From Conchocele bisecta (Eukaryota; Mollusca; Bivalvia; Lucinida; Thyasiridae), in assembly GCA_029237695.1 (NCBI GenBank), contig CM055265.1, positions 109,356,773-109,420,772 of the forward strand: DNA of 64,000 bases, written 5' to 3'. Below are positions 1-10,962 of this stretch, in pieces (position 1 is the first letter of the stretch; each line of letters begins with the position of its first letter). Below the pieces are notes generated by a model. That model was not told where the DNA came from, made no database searches, and saw nothing but the letters and a program-made list of their open reading frames with translations. A program made the translations under genes and the position numbers.

Positions 1-56
1 TTGTACCTCTATGTCAGAAAAGCGGACGTTAAACCCTATTCACTCACTCACTCACT
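1..56 (+). repeat. SINE 3' tail with TCAC repeats
   Basis: The window opens inside a short interspersed repeat. GCGGACGTTAAACCC is followed by a run of CACT units. The same GGACGTTAAACCC-plus-TCAC ending is seen in reverse at about 25730-25755, at the end of a tRNA-like SINE. Only the 3' tail lies in the window, so the head cannot be judged. Confidence 0.5.
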
Positions 57-1475
57 ATCCACTATCCCAACATGTTAATTTTTTTTTTTAATTTTTTTTT
101 TTTTAACCTTGACCCATTTTTTCCGCGCAGTCGACTTAGCCATTTTCAATGTTAAGTTTTCGCGTTTACAATGTTAAGTTTTCGTGTTTAAGTCCATTTA
201 TTTGGTACTGTACCACCTAGGACCACCAAACTTTCACAGCTTCATAACCAAGGGGTGCCTACCACATACAACTATCCAACATGTGACCATTTTTTTACCT
301 TCACCTATTATTTCTACGTAATTGACTTAGCCATTTTCAACGTTAACTTTTTAATGTTAAAGTTTTTTGGCTAAAACTTTTTCGTTATACTATATCTCTG
401 CAACTGCTTCGCCCATTACCTTGAAACTTCACATGGGTGTTTATCATCATCCATATTTTCATTCTAACCCCCAACCGTGCGGCCCCTGTGCCCAATGTCA
501 AGGTCAAATTACTTTGAATTTTTTTGTTAAAGTTTTTTCATGTACTATATCTCTGCAACTGCTTCACCAAATACCTTGATACTTCACATGGGTGTTTATC
601 ATCATTGTCGCACCTGCTTGCGGAAAGCGCGATCCTGTGCCCAATGTCAAGGTCAAATTACTTTGAATTTTTTTGTTAAAGTTTTTTTGTGTACTATACT
701 TCTGCAACTGCTTCACACCCAATACCTTGATACTTCACATGGGTGTTTATCATCATTGTCGCACCTGCTTGCGGAAAGCGCGATCCTGTGCCCAATGTCA
801 AGGTCAAATTACTTTGAATTTTTTTGTTAAAGTTTTTTTTTTTTGTGTACTGTATCTCTGCAACTGCTTCACCCAATACCTTGATACTTCACATGGGTGT
901 TTATCATCATTGTCGCACCTGCTTGCGGAAAGCGCGATCCTGTGCCCAATGTCAAGGTCAAATTACTTTGAATTTTTTTGTTAAAGTATTTTCGTGTACT
1001 ATATCTCTGCAACTGCTTCACCCAATACCTTGATACTTCACATGGGTGTTTATCATCATTGTCGCACCTGCTTGCGGAAAGCGCGATCCTGTGCCTAATG
1101 TCAAGGTCAAATTACTTTGAATTTTTTTGTTAAAGTTTTTTCGTGTACTATAATCTCTGCAACTGCTTCACCCAATAATAACCTTGATACTTGACATGGG
1201 TGTTTATCATCATTGTCCGCACACCTGCTTGCGGAAAGAAACGCGATATCGTCGGCTTTATTTTGGCATACGTCCGTCCGTTCGTACCGTGGTGTCCGGT
1301 TAAAGTTTTTTGGTTAAAGTTTTTCCATCTACTATATCTATTTTTTTAGTGTCCATGCCTCGCCCCAAGGCGCGACATGCAGGCCACGGCCATCTGGTCT
1401 ACAAAAAGTGGGTATAATTATGTTATCCAAGTGTTTATGCTTGGAAAAAACCTGGCCTTCGTGGCTTTGCCTCGT
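57..1475 (+). mobile_element. Dispersed element with tandem-repeat core (family D), copy 1
   Basis: A non-coding repeat with three parts. Bases 60-360 hold about two copies of a roughly 190-bp unit (GTACCACCTAGGACCACC, TTCCGCGCAGTCGACTTAG). Bases 375-1225 hold six copies of a roughly 150-bp unit, with ATCTCTGCAACTGCTTC near 390, 547, 697, 856, 1001 and 1154. The end, 1340-1475, is unique (GCGACATGCAGGCCACGG to GGCTTTGCCTCGTT). The same end closes the insert at 2798-3925. Bivalve pearl-type elements, linked to Helentrons, also have a tandem core of about 160 bp between conserved ends, and this copy fits that plan. Class assignment is inference. Short open frames here are by-products of the repeats. 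Confidence 0.7.
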
Positions 1476-1724
1476 TTCTTGTTACAATATTTTACAATGC
1501 AAACAGCTAACTGCTATGTTGCTTGCTTTTTTAGTTACGTGTATTGTTGGATATATCGTCTATCGTTTGTGCTTGTAAACATGATAATTTCTCTCTTCTA
1601 TTGTATACCATGCACATTTGAATTGAAACCATATAGCCGGATCATTTTTCGTGTTTTTTTCTAGGCAAATATTTCATGTATATTTTTATGTTCTCTATAT
1701 ATCCTATTTGGGCAGCTGGATTAC

Positions 1725-1793
1725 ACAGGTGAAAGACTCGAACCTGTGATATAAAAATGCCTATTTTTTTATGTCACATGTTCGAGCTTTTCA
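1725..1793. repeat. Short hairpin repeat
   Basis: An imperfect palindrome. ACAGGTGAAAGACTCGAAC pairs with GTTCGAGCTTTTCACC around an A/T-rich centre. It resembles the perfect hairpin at 2479-2541 (CACAGGTGGAAGACTTGG), so the two are probably diverged members of one small MITE family. Confidence 0.5.
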
Positions 1794-1799
1794 CCGAGC

Positions 1800-1890
1800 T
1801 TTTCATTGTATTTCCATCCCACTGGTGTTCCGGATGAGACATGAAACTGAGGTCCCGTCTCTAAATGACCACAGCTGTTACTGGGACGTT
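1800..1890 (+). repeat. SINE body fragment
   Basis: GATGAGACATGAAACTGAGG, GTCCCGTCTCTAAATGACC and GGGACGTT match, in reverse, the body of the SINE at 25738-25924. The fragment is cut at its 3' side by the hAT-type MITE at 1899-2130. Confidence 0.45.
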
Positions 1891-1898
1891 ATTACACC

Positions 1899-2130
1899 CA
1901 CAGGTTGAAGTAACGGACCGAGGTCTATAAATACATTAAATATGTCTAAAAGCATCAATAAATGAAAAAAAATAAGCTTCTGAATTATTTTGTTTATCCC
2001 TCCATTACTCCATTATGGAGTATATGGAGGGGATAAAAAAAAATGTTTAGCTTATATTTCTTTTCATTTATTGATGCTTTTAGGCCTATTTAATGTATTT
2101 ATAGACCTCGGTCCGTTACTTCAACCTGTG
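1899..2130. mobile_element. hAT-type MITE, copy 1 (TSD ATTACACC)
   Basis: A 232-bp non-coding palindromic element. The left end reads CACAGGTTGAAGTAACGGAC and the right end is its reverse complement, with long arms continuing through TATAAATACATTAAATA. It is flanked by the direct repeat ATTACACC at 1891-1898 and 2131-2138; the next two bases (CA) also match. hAT elements make 8-bp duplications and their ends start with CA, so a non-autonomous hAT is the best reading. Relatives lie at 12334-12491 and 13548-13760. Confidence 0.85.
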
Positions 2131-2690
2131 ATTACACCCACTGCGCTGGTTGACAGAAGGAACATTTTGGCATGTCCTGATAAAAATATATTTATTTTGC
2201 AATTTACAGTCTGATCAGCGTGTATATGTTATGCATTTTATTGATAAACTTAGATGCTTATTAAGTTACAGGTGTGTGCTGGTATGAATTTCAACCTTTT
2301 CACCCAAACGCAGCAGGTTAAATACAGGATTGAACCCGGTGGCCCGGCCTTAGCTGTTGATATGCCGTTAAACAGCAGTTAATCAAATCAAAGTTCGAAC
2401 AATCGCCTGTGACTAAAAATAACCTGAACATTCAGTTGTTGGCCACATCTGTTGTTTTTGTTAACCGCAGCTCATCTAATCACAGGTGGAAGACTTGGAC
2501 CCGTCACACAAAGCCACAGGTCCAAGTCTTCCACCTGTGATCTAACTTGAAAACATGCTGAATGTATAGATATTGAAAACAAATCATCCATTGCACTCAC
2601 CAATTGAACGGGTCGGTGGAAGAAGGGGGCTAAGTCCTTAATGGAGGGATGGGTTGTGGTCTAGGGGTTAGAGCACTGGACTTCAATACC
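2131..2690. repeat. Repeat fragments with a perfect hairpin at 2479-2541
   Basis: No gene is visible. A tail fragment at 2330-2395 (TAGCTGTTGATATGCCGTTA) belongs to the SINE-like family seen whole at 60991-61323. Bases 2479-2501 and 2519-2541 are perfect 23-bp inverted arms around a 17-bp loop. Bases 2645-2690 (GTGGTCTAGGGGTTAGAGC) look like the promoter head of a tRNA-derived SINE, cut off by the next repeat. Bases 2608-2650 are also inverted relative to 4008-4054. Confidence 0.5.
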
Positions 2691-2691
2691 T

Positions 2692-2797
2692 GTAGCCTAT
2701 TTCACCAACATTGCAAAGTATACTTTTCTAGCAAAGTCTAGCAAAGTATACTTTGAGGGAGAAATTTTCAATTTTTTTATAAATTTATTAATTTTTA
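2692..2797. mobile_element. MITE family S, left part of an interrupted copy
   Basis: TGTAGCCTATTTCACCAAC, ATTGCAAAGTATACTTT and TTTGAGGGAG are the left end of the MITE seen whole at 27711-28015 and 61976-62282. The copy breaks off at TTAATTTTTA and resumes at 3926 after an inserted family D element. Confidence 0.75.
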
Positions 2798-3925
2798 GCC
2801 AAGTTTTTTGAAAAAAATCCAGGCTATTGGATTGGCGAAAGCCGGGCGGGCAGGCGGCGTCCACAATCAATGTTAAGTTTTCGTGTTTGAGTCCATTTCT
2901 TTGTTACTGTACCACCTAAGACCACCAAACTTTCACAGCTTCATAATCAAGGGGTGGCCACCACATATCACTATCCAACTTGTTACTTTTTTTTTAACTT
3001 TACCCATTTTTTCCGCGCAGTCGAATAGCCATTTTCAATGTAAAGTTTTCGCGTTTACAATGTTAAGTTTTCGTGTTTAAGTCCATTTCTTTGGTACTGT
3101 ACCACCTAGAAACACCAAACTTTCACAGCTTCATAATCAAGGGGTGCCCACCACATATCACTATTCAACAAGGTATTTTTTTTTTAACTTGACCCATTTT
3201 TTCCGCGCAGTCGACTTAGCCATTTTCAATGTTAAGTTTTCGCGTTTACAATGTTAAGTTTTCGTGTTTAAGTCCATTTCTTTGGTACTGTACCACCTAG
3301 GATCACCAAACTTTCACAGCTTCATAACCACGGGGTGCCTACCACATACAACTATCCAACATGTGACCATTTTTTTACCTTCACCTATTATTTCTACGTA
3401 ATTGACTTTTAACTTTTTAACGTACGTCTGGTTAAAGTTTTTTGGTTAAAACTTTTTTGTTATACTATATCTCTGCAACTGCTTCGCCCATTACCTTGAA
3501 ACTTCACATGGGTGTTTATCATCATCCATATTTTCATTCTAACCCCCAACCGTGCAGCCCCTGTGCCCAATGTCAAGGTCAAATTACTTTGAATTTTTTG
3601 TTAAAGTTTTTTTGTGTACTATATCTCTGCAACTGCTTCACCCATTACCTTGATACTTCACATGGGTGTTTATCATCATTGTCGCACCCGCTTGCGGAAA
3701 GCGCGATATCGTCGGCAATTTGGCATACGTCCGTCCGTCCGTGTGTCCGGTTAAAGTTTTTTCGTTAAAGTTTTTCTATCTACTATATCTATTTTTTTAG
3801 TGTCCATGCCTCGCCCCAAGGCGCGACATGCAGGCCACGGCCATCTAGTCTACAAAAAGTGGGTATAATTATGTTATCCAAGTGTCTATGCTTGGAAAAA
3901 ACATGGCCTTCGTGGCTTTGCCTCG
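2798..3925 (+). mobile_element. Family D element copy 2, complete insertion (TSD TTA)
   Basis: A 1128-bp insert inside MITE S. It begins GCCAAGTTTTTTGAAAAAAA, then a stem-loop-like GCGAAAGCCGGGCGGGC. Three copies of the ~190-bp unit follow (2880-3420), then two copies of the ~150-bp unit (3440-3700), and the shared end finishing GTGGCTTTGCCTCG. Comparison with intact MITE S shows that TTA is repeated on both sides (2795-2797, 3926-3928). This gives the true ends of family D. No transposase or Rep/helicase is encoded, so this copy depends on enzymes made elsewhere. Confidence 0.75.
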
Positions 3926-4008
3926 TTATTATACTGAATTTATTACATTATGGCTGTGATAATGTAATAAATTCAGTATAATAATTCTGCATACTTTTAA
4001 TCATCAAA
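3926..4008. mobile_element. MITE family S, right part of the interrupted copy
   Basis: This contains the family's central palindrome TTATTATACTGAATTTATT and its complement around TGGCTGTGATA, then CTGCATACTTTTAATCATC as in the copy at 61976-62282. It stops matching near 4008, so the outer right end is lost. Confidence 0.7.
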
Positions 4009-4160
4009 TCATCCTTAATGGACTTACCCCCATTCTTCCACTGACCCCTTCACTTCATTCGGAGAGGTATGTGATGCTTTACGGAGAAAGAAAAATCTGA
4101 TTTGTTTTTCTACCACATGTAGCCACAAATCAATATATATACTTAGGGATAATAATTTAA

Positions 4161-4931
4161 AGGTACATGCCCACTCAGTAGGCACAAACAGTTCTTTATA
4201 GGAATTAAATAAGTGTATAATTGTGTCACTATTCCACCGCTTCTTCTAGTGAGTTGTTGGTCGGGCGAACGCGACGACATATATTAATGGTAGGGGTTCC
4301 TCCTTATAGGAATCATGATTTGCCTGGTTTGGCCCCGGGTACGTTTTTATCTTTGGCTCTTTTGTTACTTGGGAGTTGAATTGGGTTATTGCCCATTATA
4401 AAAGTAAGATTATTACTGATCCTACTGCTTTTGGGAGGAGGCCAAGTGATTTTGGTGTGGCGAGGACCTGGCATCAGATCAGGATTATTCTGAAACAAAC
4501 AAACAATCCACCAGTTCTAACAATTACGAGTGCCCGCTATACAGATATAATCATATAGTAATATTTATTTTTCTGATAGTGACGTGGTGGTATCAGGCTA
4601 TTTTCATATGCAAATGAGGCATGATATTTTTCATTTATTTATCTCAATTAAATGCGTCGCTTGAACAAATCATATATTTTACAGATTATAAAGTATGATC
4701 ATTGCACATCAAAAAATAAATACATAGAATAAATAGTAGTTTCTGTTAACATTTTAAGGAAACACAGTTATCGCCCCTGATATCAGTGTAGAAATTTACG
4801 TCAGATATAAAATGTTTAATAATGCCAATCAATATGTGGGGTAATGGTGAATGAATGTTTATTTTGCCAGAAAATATCAGATGATGTCTAATATAAAGAA
4901 CATGTTGTGCCTGCTGAGTGGGCATGTACCT
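4161..4931. mobile_element. TIR element with TTAA target duplication (family T), copy 1
   Basis: Terminal inverted repeats of about 25 bp: AGGTACATGCCCACTCAG at the left and its complement at the right, with one mismatch. TTAA flanks both ends (4157-4160 and 4932-4935). The interior holds no transposase, so the element is non-autonomous. TTAA targets are typical of piggyBac, but these ends do not begin CCCTTT, so the superfamily is uncertain. Related sequence lies at about 11955-12330, 16190-16570 and 45985-46695. A SINE-like repeat is inserted at about 4241-4502. Confidence 0.75.
4241..4502 (+). mobile_element. SINE-like repeat (family G) inside family T
   Basis: About 260 bp starting GTGAGTTGTTGGTCGGGCG and ending in (AAAC)n. 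Shared blocks are GATTTGCCTGGTTTGGCCC, GAGTTGAATTGGGTTATTGC and GGACCTGGCATCAGATCAGG. Other copies: 11080-11275, 11590-11840, 19133-19282. The flanks TCCACCGCTTCT and TCCACCAGTTCT look like a target duplication with two changes, which agrees with an intact family T copy at 46010 that lacks the insert. No clear A/B box pair was found in the head. Confidence 0.6.
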
Positions 4932-5049
4932 TTAAATCTTCCCATCCATGTATATGTCTGGATAAATGAGGAATATGTGTTGTGTGGCCAGTCTAACTCT
5001 GATTTACATCTTGGCAACGATCTATACTGTTTGTTAGAGGCCTGACGGG

Positions 5050-5315
5050 CGGTTTACTGACTGAATGGCGAAATGTGGTGCAGACGCTGATAAGACTGGA
5101 TGCGCAGGCTGTTTTTGGTCTACACTATTTGTAGTGAGTGGCAGGTGGGAGCATGCGATGGGTAATTTAAAGAACTGGATTAATCCTTACTGGTATCGCA
5201 ACAGAGATCTGGTTTGACCCTCTTGTACGTCGTTGGCATTCTTGAATGTGACAGTTGAATCTGGTTATATATATCTGCTCAGGAGCTACACTGGTCAAAA
5301 CCTCATTTTGACCGA
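5050..5315 (+). repeat. Fragments of MITE Z and of a SINE-like repeat
   Basis: Bases 5053-5128 resemble the centre of MITE Z (GATGCGCAGGCTG, GGTCTACACT). Bases 5139-5310 match the front half of the SINE-like repeat at 60991-61323 (GGTGGCAGGTGGGAGCATG, GTTGGCATTCTTG, GTGACAGTTGAATCTGG). Both are truncated. Confidence 0.5.
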
Positions 5316-5456
5316 TTTCACATAATGCATCGCAGATCACCATATATACAAGTATGAAATTGTGTTTCATTCAGAAGTTGTAAATAAAATTAGTTTCCAG
5401 TTTCCATACCTTGTGTTTTCTGTGATGACATCCTTTGAATTTGCATATCAAGCAAT

Positions 5457-5660
5457 ATTAACACTTTCACCCCTAAGTAACTGTAATGGATTTTGATATG
5501 TTGATTTTGCAACCAATCCAACCGTCATGAAATGATTTTCACACCAGTCCAATTATGAAAAGTGCAGATTCTGATGCTCAGACGGCTGGTCACGAGCTGG
5601 CTCATTTAGATCTACACTTTTTGTCAATACCACTATACAGGCCTGTGGTGTTGAAAGGGT
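5457..5660. mobile_element. Degenerate piggyBac-like MITE
   Basis: TTAACACTTTCACCCC at the left and GTGTTGAAAGGG at the right are imperfect inverted ends. The centre, AAAAGTGCAGATTCTGATG to GATCTACACTTTTTG, is the same palindrome as the well-preserved piggyBac-type MITE at 46412-46650. The right target site reads TAGC, not TTAA, so it is an old copy. Confidence 0.45.
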
Positions 5661-5724
5661 AGCTGTCAATGCTCTTTTAGATTTGTTAAAATGATGACCC
5701 CGGGATCAAAAATGGACGAGGTCC

Positions 5725-5960
5725 AGGGGGGGGTGTCAAGTAGGGGGTCAAATGTTAAATTTGATCAAATAAGGTTGTGTTATATATCAAATTTTAGGTA
5801 TCGAGGAGATGATCACTGGAGCATTTACTGTTGATGGCCGCCGAAAAGGTCAGATTTGTCATCCTTTTAATATACATTTCAAACGTCTACTCTGAACTGC
5901 TTGGTCGAACTTCACAGTTATGTTGCGTGAGTGAAGCCTTTCATATTTTTCATAGAACGC
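5725..5960 (+). repeat. Dispersed repeat (GATGGCCGCCG family)
   Basis: Blocks such as TATATATCAAAT, GGTATCGA, GATGGCCGCCGA, CAGACTTCACAGTT (here with one change) and GTGAGTGAAGC recur in the same order at 15850-16145, with partial similarity at 18465-18640. No ends or coding capacity could be defined. Confidence 0.45.
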
Positions 5961-6939
5961 CTATATTCTCGTGAATAGTTAGTTACAGGCGTTCTATAAT
6001 TACAATCGGTCGGTGGGCCGAATGGGGTTCGCTGCGGGAAACTTCGTAAAATGAAAGTGTGCCAATACCAACAAACTATACGTTAGTTCAATATTGAAAC
6101 ATGCTAACACCTGTAAACATTGATAGGTTATATTAAAATAATAATACGCATGTAATTTGCAAAACATAGCTTCCCAATGAAATTTAGTTTAAATAGATTA
6201 TCCTGTATGGAGCCTCATTTAGAACGGGTGGTACACATATAGTCATTATTTGAACCTTTTTACTAAACGCCATAGTGTTATGTGTCCAATTTATTGGACA
6301 CAGGACACTTTTTGTTAATGTAATATACCAACCAATAACAAATTTACGTTTAAAAAGTCAGCTATTTGTTGTTAAATGCGATTGTATTTTCATTGTGACG
6401 TCATACTATATTTCGTGTTAATTATGGTTAATTATAGTTACGCTATAAAAAGTAATTCTGAAAATAAAATCTTTTAAAAGGTATATACGTTTGCTATATC
6501 CACAATTCAATCAACTAATAACATACATGCATAATATAAGGAAGTGAGTGTTGTCATTATCTATTTGTTACTGGCTTTATTTAGTTTACCTGCCAAACGC
6601 GTAATACTACAATGATTGGTCATATTGCCATTACACGTACTGGTCCAAGCCAGAAATGATTGCTGTCTTCATTGTTGATAAGCTCTAAATACGGAAATAC
6701 AGATACTCATTGTGTACTCGACGATTTGTGAATGCTACAGACGTACATTTCTACAAATTTGCTAAAGTTGAGAGGACAATACGGCGACAGCCAAGACGCA
6801 TCAATAATTGACCTACATTTTACATAAGTCTACTACTACTACTACTAGCTGCCAGACACGAAACATTCGTTTCAGGTAGGAATTATTTCTTTATTACTGT
6901 TGACCAATATTTGAATCGTGCTGACTTCGACAGCACTTT
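5961..6939. other. No gene recognised
   Basis: AT-rich sequence with no supported coding region. A short TAC microsatellite is at 6831-6847. I recognise no repeat family here. Confidence 0.5.
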
Positions 6940-7914
6940 TTACGGAAGCACAGAGGTGACATGCAAACTTTTTTTTTCTAGGCATGAGTTTTTTTTTTAT
7001 CTTGTGATAACAAGATATTATTTTGAGCGACATAATATCTTGTTCGCACAACTTAATATTTTGTTCCCACAGAATAATATTTTGAGGGAACATGATATTA
7101 ACTTGTTCGCACAGGATATTAACTTGTTCGAACAGGATATTAACTTGTTCGCACAGGATAATATTTTGAGGGAACAGGATATTAACTTGTTCGTACAGGA
7201 TAATATTTTGAGGGAACAGGATATTAACTTGTTCGCACAGGATAATATTTTGAGGGAACAGGATATTAACTTGTTCGAACAAGATATTATTTTGAGGGAA
7301 CAACATAATATCTTGTTCGCACAACTTAATATTTTGTTCCCACAGAATAATATTTTGAGGGAACAGGATATTAACTTGTTCGAACAAGATAATATTTATA
7401 TCTTACTTTTTTTAAAGTATCGATTTAAAGCAGAAAACTACGGAAGAACAAGCAGACAAGAATGAATAACGTGTTTTGTTGTTGTTGTTGTTGTTGCTGT
7501 GTGTGATCCCGGCGCTGGTTTTATCCTGTTCCCTCAAAATATTATTCTGTGGGAACAAAATATTAAGTTGTGCGAACAAGATATTATGTTGTTCCCTCAA
7601 ACTATTATCCTGTGCGAACAAGATATTATGTTGTTCCCTCAAAATAATATCTTGTTCGAACAAGTTAATATCCTGTTCCCATCAAAATATTATTCTGTGG
7701 GAACAAAATATTAAGTTGTGCGAACAAGATATTATGTTGTTCCCTCAAAATAATATCTTGTTCAACAAGTTAATATCCTGTTCCCTCAAAATATTATCCT
7801 GTGCGAACAAGATATTATGTTGTTCCCTCAAAATAATATCTTGTTCCCACAAGATAAAAAAAAAACTCATGCCTAGAAAAAAAAGGTTTGCATGTCACCT
7901 CTGTGCTTCCGTAA
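6940..7914. mobile_element. Foldback element 1, arms built from a 42-bp satellite
   Basis: A 975-bp element with long inverted arms. Each arm starts with a unique tip (TTACGGAAGCACAGAGGTG, then GACATGCAAAC and CTAGGCATGAG) and continues as a satellite. In the left arm GATAATATTTTGAGGG recurs at 7157, 7199 and 7241, an exact 42-bp period. Sub-motifs TTGTTCGCAC and GGATATTAAC recur many times. The right arm (7515-7914) is the complement, and about 110 bp of unique spacer separates the arms. CTTT flanks both ends (6936-6939, 7915-7918), a possible target duplication. Because 42 is a multiple of three, repetitive frames stay open on both strands; I treat these as artefacts. Drosophila FB elements share this architecture. 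Confidence 0.8.
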
Positions 7915-9394
7915 CTTTTAACCACAGGGCTCTAAAATAATTCCATTGTATTCAATCTAACATGAATTCAAGTGGGTGGGGGATATTTAACATTGCCTGT
8001 GCTTTTAACAATCATTAATGTGTCCAAAAAAACACACACACATGTGCCGAGTCATTGGTTTTCGCGACCAATGTTGTTTCCACAATTGTTGTTTAAATAG
8101 CTAATTTCTAATTTATGGTGCATCTCGGACTCTGTGTGTTTGTGGCACCTCGATACTTGTAGATTCACTTTGAATATATGTTTTCAGTCCAACAAGTCAA
8201 TTCATGATCTAAAATTTTAGGCTATTATCTGTTATCTATTGTCTATATAGGCTTTTAGCCACTTAAAAAAGACACTACTTTCATCCCCCCCCCCCCCCCC
8301 CAGAGAGTCAAATGTGTTTAAAAAAAACTGTACCAACAGTGATGAAATAAGTAAAAAATTGAGGTGTGCGAATCCAGGTACACTGCATTTGCTCAGCGGT
8401 GACTTTTCCCCGAAATATCATGAATATAGGCCGGTGCAGTATTTCTATTAAGTAAGTGTACCCGGCTTCGCACCGTGTATGTGGCTTTGCACACACCAAT
8501 ATTTTACATGTCTGATTATTCATGTTGTTTTCTTAAGACAAGTGTTTTCAGAAAGTCACGTGTTTACACGATTTAGAAAACTATAACAACAGTGACCAAA
8601 CAAGTAAAAAAATTGAAGTGCAGTATTTGTATTAAGTATTTGTATTGCAGTGGGTGCACGGGCTTCTTCCTAAAATTTATTTGTACACAGGGTACCCATG
8701 TTTGGTCTGGGGTGGTGATGAGGGACTTCTTTGCTTCATTGGGATGACCTCACGAAATATGGGTGGGGGTGGAGACTGTATGTTTGTTGGGATTACAATC
8801 GTGTCTGTTAATTCTGCGCACCTAATAATAATTTTCGTGAAAATGTCCATATTCAGTCTAAATTCCCTGAACATTCAAGGCAGTTCTTAGCCGAGATAAT
8901 CACGGCTAAACAGATGGCTTTTACTATTTCATCTGTCGTCTATTATCTGTATCCGCCTAGCGGAGACCCAGCCAAATTTGATCAAAATATCAGTCCATTT
9001 TGTCCTTGAGTTTTGCGAATAATACGGGAATAAAATGATAACCAATGTCGGTATATTTGCATGTGTATTATTGGTTTGGTTTATGAAGCTTTTTTTAACA
9101 GATCTGTTGTTGATCTATTAATTTAGTAAGCAGGACCACTAATCATTTTGACCATGTTCTGAATAACTTTTTTTTTACCAAACTATCGGAATGGGATAAA
9201 ATTGTGACTTCTAAAGTATACCGTTAATCAGCTGATTTATTCCAAAATCAACATAATTTATTCTGACGTAAGCTGGGTAAAACATTACGTGAATTGTGCA
9301 TTAGCCGGTGCGCAGAATTAGCCGAAATGACATTTTTTATATGCAGATCAGAATGTCAGTTTTCATTGGTTTGATACATGTACAGATATGTATG
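7915..9394. other. No gene; poly-C run and a diverged direct repeat
   Basis: A 17-base poly-C run lies at 8285-8301. Bases 8320-8450 and 8570-8660 share ACAGTGA, CAAGTAAAAAA and a TTGAAGTG-like block, suggesting an old duplication about 250 bp apart. I see no convincing coding region. Confidence 0.4.
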
Positions 9395-10860
9395 TCAGTG
9401 ATTCTATATTTTATGTACATCTGGTGTCCTGGTGTAATTTACTGACAAATCACACAATTTATAAGGAAAATTATTGTTTTTTCAGTAAAGAAAATATGTA
9501 TAATACCAATCCATTAAGAAAACAGTATTTACAATTCTTTTTATGTTTGTTTAGTTATTATTTTCTGTTGTTGGCATATGTATGGTGCACCAAATGGGCA
9601 TGTCCCGATCATCAATCAGCACAGTTCACAAGCCTGTAATTCTCAAATCTTGTCCATTTGTACTTTACTATACATTGCATCTGAATTAAAATAGTTTAAC
9701 ATTGACATTAAACTTATTCTGCAATAAATTTGCCTTTTGTTGTCAAAAATACTGACGTTAATGTATCAGTACTGTATACTAGCTGTCCCGCGAAATCGAA
9801 TCATTACCGTTACGCTGAACAAAAAATGTAAAATCAGAGTAACCTCCCTTTCCTACTCTCAGCTACTAATGCAATGAACACTGTTTATGGGCGCCCGATT
9901 TATAAATAAACACGGTGGTAACACAACTTAAGTCATTGCCGAGAACGAGGCCGGTCTGTATTCGGAATTTTAAGGTTACACATTACATGCATCATTACCG
10001 TTCACGGTTTTATACACGTCAATTATACAAAACCAGGTCCCCATCAGTTGTCGGTCAGTAATGGCACATTTATTCAGACCTACAACATTTATATATCAGG
10101 ATTTAATTAGTAAAAGCTCTGAAACAACAAAAACAGACACAGCTTCAAGGAGTGTGGGTTTCTATTGGCAATCACATTAAAAGTAAACACTAACTTGACA
10201 CTTAACTATATTGTACAGCAGATTCAAAGTATAAATATGTTTGTTATATATGCTGTATTAGTATTTTAAATAAATGGAAAGTCATTATCGTTACGTTTTG
10301 TCATTACCGTTACATAATCATTGCCGTTACGCCCATATTTTTGGAGGCTGTGCTATTAATTAAATGTAGCTTTATAACGATGTTTGGTACATGTGGTAAA
10401 ACACGACATTCTGTTAGTTGCCAAGCTATTTTGTTTTGCTTAACTTTACTGATTCATATTAAATACATGTTGTTGGGTTACCATAAATGAGAAATTCCAC
10501 GACTTGCTACTAAATTTCTCGGTTTCGCACTAATACAATTAGCCTACCATATTCTTGACACTTTTCTAAATAGATGCCCCTTCAGTTGTATATTTTATGC
10601 CGTTGAAAAGGAAAAAATGTAAATGTAAAGCTATATTTACGTCATGTAAATGTACGTAACGGAAATTACATTTCTGAGACCCCTGGTCCCTTGAAGTGAA
10701 AATAAAATTTAAAAAAATGACGAGAACAATTGGCTATACTATTATAAATGTAACAACTGGACTGTCACCCAATGGAATAAACACAGTTTAATGAATTATT
10801 GCTTCTACATCGAAACTAGAAAAACGACACCAATATGTACATAAAATATAGAATCACTGA
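9395..10860. mobile_element. Possible inverted-repeat element with CATTACCGTTAC motifs
   Basis: TCAGTGATTCTATATTTTAT at 9395 and its complement ending at 10860 are perfect 26-bp inverted ends, followed by weaker matches (GGTGTC). The 1.47-kb interior is AT-rich and non-coding. It carries several copies of (T)CATTACCGTTACG (9800, 9990 with one change, 10282, 10299, 10314) and GTAACGG near 10657. No target duplication was recognised, so this could be a transposon or two inverted fragments that lie near each other by chance. Confidence 0.4.
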
Positions 10861-10962
10861 TGTCTCATTATTATTGAACCATGTTATTGTAGTTGCGAAT
10901 AATAACTCTTGCAATCTACTCCTGTACCGTCTGTAGCAGAGTTACTATTCCATTCATACATG

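Noticed and set aside
6872..7940. Open frames of 150-184 residues on both strands with repeated FEQ/NIL/REQ peptides
   Set aside because: They coincide with the 42-bp satellite arms of a foldback element. Phase preservation by a unit divisible by three explains them; no domain and no conserved start.
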